Source of the DNA: Nocardiopsis sp. CNR-923
GTDB taxonomy: Bacteria; Actinomycetota; Actinomycetes; Streptosporangiales; Streptosporangiaceae
Assembly (NCBI RefSeq): GCF_001942255.1
Contig: NZ_MKKC01000065.1
Span: 62,001 to 126,000 of the forward strand
Direction: 5' to 3'
DNA length: 64,000 nucleotides
Part shown: positions 17,004 to 24,142 of the stretch, in pieces
Layout: every line of letters begins with the position of its first letter
Position numbering within the stretch: the first letter of the stretch is position 1
Made by a program: the position numbers and the translations under genes
Notes under the pieces: generated by a model
What the model was told of the DNA's origin: nothing
Seen by the model: the letters and a program-made list of their open reading frames with translations, nothing else
The model's database searches: none

Positions 17004-17861
17004 TCAGGACGCCAGGATCGCGCGCCGGTAGGCTCCGGGCGGCACCCCCAGGTGGCGGCGGAAGTGCCGCGTCAGATGCGGTTGGTCGGCGAAGCCCACC
17101 TCGGCGGCGACCTCTCCCACCCGTCGGCCGGAGCGCAGCAGCGCGCGGGCCCGGTCGACCCTCAGCTGGTTGAGGTAGGCGTGCGGGGGCAGGCCGTACT
17201 CCTCGCGGAACGCGCGGACCAGCGTGAACGGTCGCAGCCCCACCCGCACGGCCAACTCCTCCAGGGTGGGCGGGTCCAGCAGCCGGGCGGCCAGCAGGTC
17301 GCGGGCCAGGGCGACCTCGGGGCGGGCGGCGTGCCCGGCCGGAGCCGCGGCGCGTTCGCGCCCGTGGGAGCTCAGCAGCATCCCGAGCCCCCGCCGCGCG
17401 TGGGCGGAGGCGGCCAGCGACTCGCCCCGTTCGGCCGCCAGGTGGGCGCGGGCCAGGACCCGGGCGGCCTCCGGCGCGTCGATGCCCGACTCCGTGAACG
17501 CCGGGGTGCCGCGCATCCCGAGTTCGCGGGCGACGTCCTCGACCACCTCGGGGGCGGGGTAGAAGACCCGGTAGCTCCATCCCTCCGGGACGCCCGCGTG
17601 GCCCGTGTGCACCTCGCCGGGGCCGACCACGGCCAGGCCGCCGGGACCCACCCGCACGTGCCCGCGATCGTGCGCGAACTCCTCGATCCCGCCCGTGATC
17701 ACCCCGATCGTGTACGTCGGGTGCGTGTGGCGGGCGAACGCCGTGGTGACGAACCGCGCGGTGAGCAGTTCCGTCCCGGGCAGCCCGGAGAAACGCCAGT
17801 AGCGCGCGTGCTCGGCGCGCGCGTCCTCGACGGGCGGGTGGTCGGTCTCGGGTCGGCCCAT
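17004..17861 (-). CDS. AraC-family transcriptional regulator
   Basis: About 285 residues: an N-terminal cupin-like sensing domain (HTHPTYTIGVITGGIEEF, then GPGEVHTGH) and a C-terminal double HTH (about residues 185-285) with LEELAVRVGLRPFTLVRAFREE and VAAEVGFADQPHLTRHFRRHLG. The ATG at 17861 gives a natural N-terminus; a start 14 codons upstream is also open. It lies 69 bp upstream of azlC on the same strand. AraC-AzlCD sets are common in actinobacteria, so it likely controls the exporter in response to an amino acid. Confidence 0.9.
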   Translation of the reverse strand: MGRPETDHPPVEDARAEHARYWRFSGLPGTELLTARFVTTAFARHTHPTYTIGVITGGIEEFAHDRGHVRVGPGGLAVVGPGEVHTGHAGVPEGWSYRVFYPAPEVVEDVARELGMRGTPAFTESGIDAPEAARVLARAHLAAERGESLAASAHARRGLGMLLSSHGRERAAAPAGHAARPEVALARDLLAARLLDPPTLEELAVRVGLRPFTLVRAFREEYGLPPHAYLNQLRVDRARALLRSGRRVGEVAAEVGFADQPHLTRHFRRHLGVPPGAYRRAILAS

Positions 17862-18081
17862 GCCACCAGCTTGGCATCCTGGCCCGGCCGACGCCGAGGG
17901 CACCCGGCCCTCCCGCCCCGGAGCCGCTGGCGGTCGACGCCTCGCGGACCTGCCGGCACCGGGTCCGCCACCTCCTGGCGCGGACAGCGCCGCCCCGCGC
18001 CTGCGCTGGTCGGGACCGTGCTGAGCCGGACTCGGAGGAGGCGCGCCCCGGGTACGTCCCCGGGGCGATTAGTCTGCGGAC

Positions 18082-18546
18082 ATGACCAGTACTGAACCGC
18101 TGATCCGTCTGGCCGAGGACGACCGCGACCGCGCCGCCGTGTTCGTCATCCGCGGCGCCGTGTTCGTCATCCGCGGCGCCGTGTTCGTCTCCGAGCAGCA
18201 GGTGCCTATCGAGGAGGAGTGGGACGAGCGCGACGTGACCGCGGACCACCTCCTCGCGCTGGTCGACGACGTGCCCGTGGGCACGGTCCGGCTCGTGGAC
18301 CAGGGCGGGGGCGTCGGCGTGCTCGGCCGCCTGGCCGTGCTGCCCAAGGGGCGGGGCGCCGGTACGGGGGTGGCGCTGGTGCGCGCGGTGGAGGACCGAG
18401 CGCGCGAGCGCGGTCTGACCACGGTGGAACTCCACGCGCAGACCCACGCGCTCGGCTTCTACGAGCGGCTCGGCTACACCGCCCACGGCGAGGAGTTCCT
18501 GGACGCGGGGATCCCGCACCTGCACATGGCGCGCGATGTGGGCTGA
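18082..18546 (+). CDS. GNAT-family N-acetyltransferase with a 7-residue internal duplication
   Basis: A 154-residue GNAT acetyltransferase. The acetyl-CoA pyrophosphate loop is VLPKGRGAGTGVALV (motif A) and the C-terminal part has HAQTHALGFYERLGYTAHGEEF, which is typical of the ElaA/YitI-like branch. The N-terminal element AVFV-x-EQQVP is normally single. Here the preceding seven residues VFVIRGA occur twice because of an exact 21-bp tandem repeat, so strand beta-1/helix alpha-1 is lengthened by seven residues. The substrate is unknown. Confidence 0.88.
   Translation: MTSTEPLIRLAEDDRDRAAVFVIRGAVFVIRGAVFVSEQQVPIEEEWDERDVTADHLLALVDDVPVGTVRLVDQGGGVGVLGRLAVLPKGRGAGTGVALVRAVEDRARERGLTTVELHAQTHALGFYERLGYTAHGEEFLDAGIPHLHMARDVG
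18139..18189 (+). repeat. Exact 21-bp tandem repeat inside a GNAT gene
   Basis: Two identical 21-bp units (18139-18159 and 18160-18180) followed by a 9-bp partial third copy (18181-18189). Each unit encodes VFVIRGA, and the repeat keeps the frame. Confidence 0.95.
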
Positions 18547-18600
18547 CACGCACGTCGTCGGAGTGTGACGAGAAGCGCTGGGGTTCCGGATCTCTTCCTG

Positions 18601-18621
18601 GAATACTACCGAGTAGCATTC
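18601..18621. promoter_or_regulatory. Palindromic operator candidate before the thioesterase gene
   Basis: Inverted repeat with 9-base arms GAATACTAC and GTAGCATTC around a CGA centre (one mismatch), 57 bases upstream of the thioesterase start. The size and form fit a TetR-type operator. It lies in the AT-richest part of the local gap. No TetR gene is visible nearby. Confidence 0.45.
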
Positions 18622-18677
18622 GGTTTGAAGTTCGTGCCCCCCGCCTCCCGTGCCCACCCCGATCCGACGAGGAACAC

Positions 18678-19346
18678 ATGACGGTCAACACGCAGCCGGT
18701 CCCGGCACTGCCCGACCCACGGGAGTACGGTCTCCCCGTCGTCGAGGCCGCCGACATCCCCCCGGAGCTGCGCTCCCTGGTGGCCCGCGTCCACGACCTC
18801 GTCGACGCTGTCGCCAACACCGAGGCCGACACCGACACCCTCGCCGACGCAGCCGCCACGGTCGAGACCCTCACCGACCGGCTCAACGTGGCCCGCCGCG
18901 ACGTCGGCACCATGGTCCAGCGCGACCTGCGCGACGGCACGGTCGAGTACGGCACCATCACCAACATCGTCGCGGGGGACACCAACCCCGTCGCCCCGCC
19001 GCTCTCCCTGGAGCGCACCCCCGAGGGGCTGCGCGGCGACGTCACCCTCAGCACCACCTACCAGGGCCCGCCCGGACTCGTCCACGGCGGCTGGGTTGCC
19101 GCACTGCTCGACCAGGCCCTCGGCAGTGCCGCCGCGCTGGCGGGAATGCCCGGGCTCACCGCCAGGATCGACGTCGACTACCGCAGACCCACCCCCCTGT
19201 TCACCCCGCTGGAGATCACCTCCCGGGTGACGGGCGCGGAGCGTCGCAAGGTGTTCGTGGCCGGGGAGATCCGCGTGAACGGCGAGGTCACCGCCGAGGC
19301 GACCGCGATCATGGTGCAGTTCAGGCTGCGCGAGCCCGGGGCGTAG
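18678..19346 (+). CDS. PaaI-like hotdog-fold thioesterase
   Basis: A 222-residue protein whose C-terminal half (about residues 105-220) is a PaaI/4HBT hotdog thioesterase domain. GLVHGGWVAALLDQALGSAA is the central helix with the usual HGG motif and catalytic acid position, followed by RIDVDYRRPTPL. The first 100 residues form a helical extension (repeated Asp/Glu/Ala heptads) not found in minimal PaaI proteins. ATG 18678 has GAGGAA 5-6 bases upstream. It acts on an acyl-CoA of unknown identity. A palindromic operator candidate lies upstream. Confidence 0.87.
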   Translation: MTVNTQPVPALPDPREYGLPVVEAADIPPELRSLVARVHDLVDAVANTEADTDTLADAAATVETLTDRLNVARRDVGTMVQRDLRDGTVEYGTITNIVAGDTNPVAPPLSLERTPEGLRGDVTLSTTYQGPPGLVHGGWVAALLDQALGSAAALAGMPGLTARIDVDYRRPTPLFTPLEITSRVTGAERRKVFVAGEIRVNGEVTAEATAIMVQFRLREPGA

Positions 19347-19380
19347 GAGTGTCGCACGGGCGCGCGCCGGGCGAAGGAGG

Positions 19381-19386
19381 TAGGAT
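19381..19386 (+). promoter_or_regulatory. -10 box for a leaderless leader-peptide transcript
   Basis: TAGGAT, a consensus actinomycete -10 box, lies 7 bases before the ATG at 19394, so transcription would begin at or next to the start codon. No good -35 is seen. The overlapping AAGGAGG (19375-19381) is too far from the ATG (12 bases) for a normal ribosome site. Confidence 0.45.
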
Positions 19387-19393
19387 CGGCGCC

Positions 19394-19453
19394 ATGGTCC
19401 ACCGCTATCGCGTGTTTAGCCAGCCGACGGTCCCGTCGGCCGCTGACGCGTAG
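19394..19453 (+). CDS. Putative leader peptide of the chorismate mutase attenuator
   Basis: A 19-residue reading frame, MVHRYRVFSQPTVPSAADA, that ends 25 bases before a strong intrinsic terminator and about 140 bases before the chorismate mutase gene. It uses TAT for Tyr and TTT for Phe, both very rare codons in this GC-rich genome, only three codons apart. That is the design expected of a leader peptide sensing charged tRNA-Tyr/Phe, the end products of the chorismate mutase branch. The promoter position suggests a leaderless transcript, as is usual for actinobacterial leader peptides. No other role is apparent. Confidence 0.5.
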   Translation: MVHRYRVFSQPTVPSAADA

Positions 19454-19478
19454 GCGGGCACAGGGATCGTCGGCAACG

Positions 19479-19506
19479 GAGCACTCGGGCGGCACGCCCG
19501 GTGCTC
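19479..19506 (+). terminator. Intrinsic terminator/attenuator before chorismate mutase
   Basis: Hairpin GAGCAC-(T)-CGGGCG / CGCCCG-GTGCTC with a 3-base GCA loop and one bulged T, followed by TTTCGTCTTTC. It is one of the few hairpins here with a real T-rich tail. It sits between the 19-residue leader frame and chorismate mutase, so it could attenuate that gene; it could also simply end the thioesterase transcript. Confidence 0.75.
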
Positions 19507-19595
19507 TTTCGTCTTTCAGGCGGCCGACGCCCTCGGGGACAGCACACCGACAGGACGCGGCGGCCGCGCCCCGTACTCACCCGTTGGAGCCCACC

Positions 19596-19907
19596 GTGCA
19601 CCGTCCGACCGCCTCCGCCGAGGCCACACCCGACGAACGGATCCGCCAGCTGCGCGGCCGCATCGACCAGGTGGACGCCGAACTCGCCGAACTCCTGGAA
19701 CGCCGCGCGCTCCTGGCCGCCGAGGTCCAGCGGCTCAAACCGGTCGGGTACTTCGCCGGACGCGACGCCCGCCGCGAGCGCGACCTGGTCGAGCGCATGG
19801 CCGAACACGCCCCGCGCCTGGGCGCCGACCGGCTCGCCGCCATCATGGACAGCGTCATCAGCGCCGGGCTGGCCGCCGCCCAGGAGGAGGCCGAGCGGGA
19901 GCGTTGA
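19596..19907 (+). CDS. AroQ-type chorismate mutase
   Basis: A 103-residue all-helical AroQ-class chorismate mutase that turns chorismate into prephenate for Phe and Tyr synthesis. The helix-1 motif RIRQLRGRIDQVDAELAELLERRALLAAEV matches the E. coli CM fold, with the Arg of the LRGRID block and the Arg of the RDARRERD block as active-site bases. GTG 19596 has GGAG 6 bases upstream; a TTG at 19584 is an alternative. It sits behind the putative leader peptide and terminator. Confidence 0.88.
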   Translation: MHRPTASAEATPDERIRQLRGRIDQVDAELAELLERRALLAAEVQRLKPVGYFAGRDARRERDLVERMAEHAPRLGADRLAAIMDSVISAGLAAAQEEAERER

Positions 19908-20167
19908 CCAGGACGGTTGCCGCGGTTCGGGGAACCGTTCGCCGCGGAACCGCGTCCGATGTCCGGCGGCCCGGGTCCTGTCCCCGCACAGGCAGAGATC
20001 GACGTCCTCTCCGGCTTCGGTGAACCAGGTCCAGCGGTGACCGTGGCGTACGCGGTCGACCAAGAGGAGGGGCCGCTGGGCCCCCGCGGTGGTACGCCTG
20101 GTCGGTGGCACCACCTACGGACCTGTCGCACACCATGTGTCTGAGCGTCGGCGCAGCCCGTCGCGCA

Positions 20168-20193
20168 GGCCCTGACATCCCGCGGTCAGGGCC
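20168..20193 (-). terminator. Terminator at the end of the endonuclease-family gene
   Basis: Perfect 9-bp hairpin GGCCCTGAC / GTCAGGGCC with an 8-base loop, straddling the stop codon of the minus-strand gene that ends at 20186. The 260 bp between chorismate mutase and this point contain no gene I can support. Confidence 0.55.
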
Positions 20194-21371
20194 GCCCCAC
20201 GTCCACCCACACCAGCCGGTGGTCCGAACTGGGGAACGGCCGATCGCCGGTCAGCCGGAACAGGGGGTCGTCCGGCGCGGGCCAGAACACCCCCGATCGC
20301 CCCACGGGCAGCTCAGCCGAGGGCAGCACGTAGTCCGCGCGCAGGTTACCCGAGGGAACGGCGGCCCCCGCGTCCACGGCGGCCTGGCCCAGCCCGCCCC
20401 TGCTCGTTGGCTCCACGTCCCTGACCCCGGGATGCTCCAACAGCTGCGTGATGGCCTTGGGGTGTCCGTCACCCGCAGCCGGATCGGCGTTCAGATCCCC
20501 GGCGACCACGAACGCCGCACCCGTGGCCAACCCCCCTCGCCTCCCCTCGTCGTCGTACAGGTGCCCGGCGTCCGGGGACACGTAGTCGACCCAGAACCGG
20601 ATCTCGTCGTGGTTGCGCAGCACGTTGCGCCGTTCGGGGCCGTCGAACGCCGGTGGAGTCGGATGGCACGCCAACACGTGCACCGGCCGCCGCCCGCCCA
20701 CGTCCACCGGCACGTCCCAGTGGCTCTTCGAGGACAGCCTCAGCACCTTGAGGGCCGCCCCCGAATAGAAGGGCCGTCCCGTCTCCGGACGCACGGGCAG
20801 CAGGGCCCCGTTCAGGTCGGCCCACCGGACGTCCGGAAGGTGCGGACGCGGTCGGTCAGGATCGGGTAGCGGGAGAACAGGACCATGCCGTACTGGCCGG
20901 GGAACAGCCCGAACCCGAACGCGTCCGCGGCGTAGCCGCACAGCCCGGCTCGATCACCACCCGGCCGTCGCCGTTCAGGTCGGCCCCCGAGGCCACCCCC
21001 GTGTTGACCGGAGCGTTGTGGACGTAGGGGTACTCGATCGGCTCCGCACCCCGGTGCCCCACCGACAGGTAGCGGTCCTGGAACAGGCGGGGGCCCAGAC
21101 CGCCCGGATCGTGGTCGAACTCGTTGAGGAGCAGGACGTCGGGGCGCACCCGCTGGACGATCTCGGCGACGTTGCGGAGCTGCGCGCCGCCCGGTCCGGC
21201 CAGTTCGGACAACAGGGCACCGGCCGTCGGCCGCGTCAACGCGGCGTTGAAGGTCGCGAACCGGACCTCGCCGGGCCCGGGCGGACCCGGAACCGAAGGC
21301 GAGACCACCGACACCGGACGCGCCGGGCGCACGCCCGAGGACGCCAGCACCAGGGTGGCGGTCGAACACAT
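20186..21371 (-). CDS. Endonuclease/exonuclease/phosphatase-family protein (two one-base deletions in the sequence)
   Basis: Member of the EEP superfamily (metal-dependent phosphoesterases). The motifs are split over three frames: [10 protein letters not shown] and DVLLLNEFD (N-terminal metal ligands), [24 protein letters not shown] middle, then [36 protein letters not shown] and the C-terminal [10 protein letters not shown] with the catalytic His. Restoring one base at about 20943 and one at about 20827 joins them into one 395-residue protein. The N-terminus [13 protein letters not shown] may be a weak signal peptide. Relatives are secreted actinomycete proteins of unknown substrate. Confidence 0.85.
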
Positions 21372-21495
21372 GGAAGGGCCTCTCGCGGGGGAGACGGGGC
21401 GACCCACCCCGCCCGCCGGACGTTAGCAGGTCACCCGTCCACAGCGCGCGGAAACCGGTTGTCCCGCCCGCCCCGCACTGCTTTCATGGCCGCCC

Positions 21496-22344
21496 ATGGA
21501 ACCGATTCGCCCCTTCCGCTGGAACATCGCCCGCGGTGACCGGCTCGGCTCACTCCTCGACGGCCACGAGCACGAACCCGAGTACCTTCCCCACCTCGCC
21601 GAGTGCGCCGCCAAGGTGCTCGCCCGCAGCTCCGACGGTGACCTGTACTTCGTCGGGCGATCCGCCGACAGCGTGTTCGACCTGCTCAGCGGAGTGCTGG
21701 CGGAGACTCCTTACGCGTCGCGCCTCCACCAGCTGCCATTGTCCCTGTACGGCTCCGACGGCGAGGACCTCACCGCGACCGAACGCGCCCAACTGCGTAC
21801 CAACCTCACCTCCTCCGGGCTGTCACCGAACGACCTCGCGGGGCGTCGACGCCCGGTGGTCTTCGCCGACCTGGTGCTGCACGGGTCGACCTTCACCAAC
21901 CTCCACCACCACCTGCGCGACTGGATCGACGACGAGCGCGCCGCCTGGAACGTCATCCGGACCAAGATCCGCTACGTGGGCATCACCGTGCGCGAGAAGA
22001 CCAGTCCGAACACCTGGCGGTGGCAGCAGCATGAGGACTGGGTCACCGAGTTGCCCGGCAAAGCGGTGTGCAACGTCTCGGTCGACCTCTGGTTGTGGCG
22101 TTACCTGGGCAATCACCAGCCCAAGACCGCCCACTCCTTCCGGCGCACCCGCTGGGCCGACCCGGAGGTGACCGTGCCGCGCCACGACGAGGAGGCTCGC
22201 CGAGGGCTGGCCCAGGCGGTCGCCCTCTACCAGCACGGCCGCACGCGCGAGGTGCGGGAGGAGATCCACGAGGTGCTCACCGGCGAGCCGACCTTCCGTG
22301 AGCCCTGGTTGCGCGGCATCGCCCGCGCGCTCCGGGGGCGTTAG
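21496..22344 (+). CDS. Hypothetical protein, 282 residues
   Basis: I do not recognise a family. The protein is soluble, with an alpha/beta-looking N-terminal part (CAAKVLARSSDGDLYFVGRSADSVFDLLSGVL, reminiscent of phosphoribosyltransferase-like folds) and a Trp-rich central region (NTWRWQQHEDWVTEL, VSVDLWLWRYLGNH). The context gives no help: it is divergent from the EEP-family gene and its stop overlaps the stop of the minus-strand gene that follows. Confidence 0.75.
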   Translation: MEPIRPFRWNIARGDRLGSLLDGHEHEPEYLPHLAECAAKVLARSSDGDLYFVGRSADSVFDLLSGVLAETPYASRLHQLPLSLYGSDGEDLTATERAQLRTNLTSSGLSPNDLAGRRRPVVFADLVLHGSTFTNLHHHLRDWIDDERAAWNVIRTKIRYVGITVREKTSPNTWRWQQHEDWVTELPGKAVCNVSVDLWLWRYLGNHQPKTAHSFRRTRWADPEVTVPRHDEEARRGLAQAVALYQHGRTREVREEIHEVLTGEPTFREPWLRGIARALRGR

Positions 22345-22661
22345 TCCTCCGGGGCCGGATCCGGTTCCGGGTCGACCCAGGCCACGTAGGTCTCAGCGCC
22401 GCCGTATGCGCAGACCCGGAGCGCCGAGCGTAGCGAACCGAACGTTCCGCGGATGGGTGCGCCGTCGCCGACGAGAACGACACGGCCGTTCCCGAACCGC
22501 AGTCCCCAGGCCAGGATGACGCCGTCCTGCTCGGCCTCGTCCAAGGCGAAAACCGCGAACCGGTGCGGTGCCTCCTCACAGGCCAGAGCGTCAGCCTCGG
22601 CGCGCAGGTCGTCGGGGGCGAGGTCGAACGGGTGGACCAGTCGTGCGGTGGTGTTCTCCAT
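22341..22661 (-). CDS. Small hypothetical protein, 106 residues
   Basis: Acidic soluble protein without recognised domains. ATG 22661 is preferred over an upstream in-frame start. It overlaps the stop codon of the convergent upstream gene by four bases. Sequence features such as FALDEAEQDGVILAWGLRFGNGRVVLVGDG suggest a compact alpha/beta fold. Function unknown. The 265 bp up to the next gene at 22927 contain only a doubtful short frame. Confidence 0.6.
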   Translation of the reverse strand: MENTTARLVHPFDLAPDDLRAEADALACEEAPHRFAVFALDEAEQDGVILAWGLRFGNGRVVLVGDGAPIRGTFGSLRSALRVCAYGGAETYVAWVDPEPDPAPED

Positions 22662-22926
22662 GCTTCGAGGCTGCGGGACGACCGTCACCCAGCGCTACCG
22701 ATTCATGCCCACCGTGCGAGCCGTGGATTACTGTCCGAAATGCCGCAGGGGCCTGTGGAGTGCGTGGAGTCCGGCCAAGTGCTGTGAGCGGCCTCGAAGT
22801 GATTGTGGGCGGGTGAGCGAACTTCATCTGTGGAAAACCCCGACCGACGGTGAATGAGGAATTACGCTGAGATCACCGATTCGCGGGGACTCGGTGTCAC
22901 CCCTCACCCCTTTCGGAGCGCCCGCC

Positions 22927-23808
22927 ATGACCGACCTGCACCTTGTGCCCGAGGACGAGTCCAACGAGCCGCAGCGCTCGATCTCGCCAGCACTGAGGTA
23001 CTACGCGGCCGAGCTCAAGCGCTTCCGGGAAGCCGCCGGGCTGACACAGGCGCAGCTCGCGGAAGTGATCCCGTACTCGAAGTCGATGATCTCGATGGTG
23101 GAGACCGCCCGGAGGACGCCGCTGGACGCTCGCGACGGCGACCGGGTCATGTCCAAGTTCACCGAGTGCTGCGACGAGGCGCTCGACACCGGAGGCGCGC
23201 TCAGCCGGATACTGCCGCTGCTGGAGGACGCGAGCGACCCCTACCCCTCCTGGTTCAGGCCGTACGCCGCTCTTGAGGCTGAGGCCACAGCGATCTACAC
23301 CTTTCAATCACAGACGGTGCCAGGGCTCTTCCAAACAGAGGCCTACGCGCGAGCGGTCCTGGGCTGCGACCGCCCGTACATGGGTGATGCCGAGGTTGAT
23401 CGGCAGACCACAGCCAGGATTCAGCGTCAGCAGGTCTTCCGACGCGAATCCCGTCCGACGATCTTCGCGATTATTGATGAGGTCGTGGTCCGACGTCCTA
23501 TCGGGGGCGCAGCGGTGCTGCGCGAGCAGCTCGAACGGCTCATCGCGTTGGCCCAGAGCCACGTTGTGAATCTCGGGATCATGCCGATCAACGCAGTCGA
23601 ACACGCCGGCTTGGACGGATCCTGGAATCTTCTGGACTTTGTCGACGATGACTCGCTCCTGTACATCGAAGCTGGCGGGGCTGCCACAATGTCCAACCAA
23701 GCGAAGGATGTCCTCCCGATGCGCCAGGCGTTTGGTGCGCTGTGCATGCAAGCACTGGCGCCCTGCGCATCTGTCGAGTTGATGATGGGGATTGCGAGAG
23801 ACCTATGA
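22927..23808 (+). CDS. XRE-type HTH regulator with DUF5753
   Basis: A 293-residue protein of the large actinomycete family that pairs an N-terminal XRE helix-turn-helix (about residues 28-85; GLTQAQLAEVIPYSKSMISMVE) with a C-terminal DUF5753 domain (about 105-285; QTVPGLFQTEAYARAVL, DEVVVRRPIGG). These proteins are usually followed by a DUF397 gene, as here (4-base overlap). Some pairs regulate development or antibiotic production in Streptomyces. It lies next to, and converges on, the lanthipeptide genes, so it may be their regulator; that is inference only. Confidence 0.92.
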   Translation: MTDLHLVPEDESNEPQRSISPALRYYAAELKRFREAAGLTQAQLAEVIPYSKSMISMVETARRTPLDARDGDRVMSKFTECCDEALDTGGALSRILPLLEDASDPYPSWFRPYAALEAEATAIYTFQSQTVPGLFQTEAYARAVLGCDRPYMGDAEVDRQTTARIQRQQVFRRESRPTIFAIIDEVVVRRPIGGAAVLREQLERLIALAQSHVVNLGIMPINAVEHAGLDGSWNLLDFVDDDSLLYIEAGGAATMSNQAKDVLPMRQAFGALCMQALAPCASVELMMGIARDL

Positions 23809-24062
23809 CCGAAGCGTGGAGACTTCCCGAGTCTAGGTGGTGGAAGTCCAGCTACAGCGGGAGCAAGGGTGGTGACTGCGTGGAGGTGGCGCGCTCGTGG
23901 CGGAAGTCCTCCCACAGCAGTGTCCAAGGCGGAAACTGCATCGAGGTTGCCGACGGGGCTTGCCACACGCGCCTGCGGGACTCCAAGAACCCCGGTATTG
24001 GCTACTTCTCCTTCGCGCCGGGGGAGTGGGACGCATTCTTGGCGTCCGCCAAGCGCGACTGA
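23805..24062 (+). CDS. DUF397 protein with a doubled motif
   Basis: An 85-residue DUF397 protein, the usual partner of an HTH-DUF5753 regulator and thought to act as its antagonist. The signature W(R)KSS-x-S-x-x-GG-x-C(V/I)EVA occurs twice, as WWKSSYSGSKGGDCVEVA and SWRKSSHSSVQGGNCIEVA, where most family members have it once. The C-terminal FAPGEWDAFLASAK is standard. ATGA overlap with the upstream gene indicates coupled translation. Confidence 0.9.
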   Translation: MTEAWRLPESRWWKSSYSGSKGGDCVEVARSWRKSSHSSVQGGNCIEVADGACHTRLRDSKNPGIGYFSFAPGEWDAFLASAKRD

Positions 24063-24078
24063 TCCCTGACGAACGGTT

Positions 24079-24105
24079 CGGTGGCCGGGAGTCTCCCGGC
24101 CACCG
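24079..24105. terminator. Bidirectional terminator between the DUF397 gene and lanC
   Basis: Near-perfect inverted repeat (GGTGGCCGGGAG / CTCCCGGCCACC, extended by one C-G pair) centred between the two convergent genes. Confidence 0.75.
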
Positions 24106-24142
24106 GACAGGGGACGTCACGCAATCGGAACTGGTGTGTCAG

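Noticed and set aside
19858..20178. Minus-strand frames overlapping chorismate mutase and the following gap, one including LVDRVRHGHRWTWFTEAGEDVDLCLCGD
   Set aside because: The stretch looks somewhat protein-like, but the frame runs antisense through chorismate mutase without a stop and has no start signal. It cannot be called without conservation data.
22706..22857. Small Cys-containing frame (MPTVRAVDYCPKCRRGLW...) in the gap before the HTH gene
   Set aside because: No ribosome site, atypical codon use and no related sequence that I recognise; probably chance.
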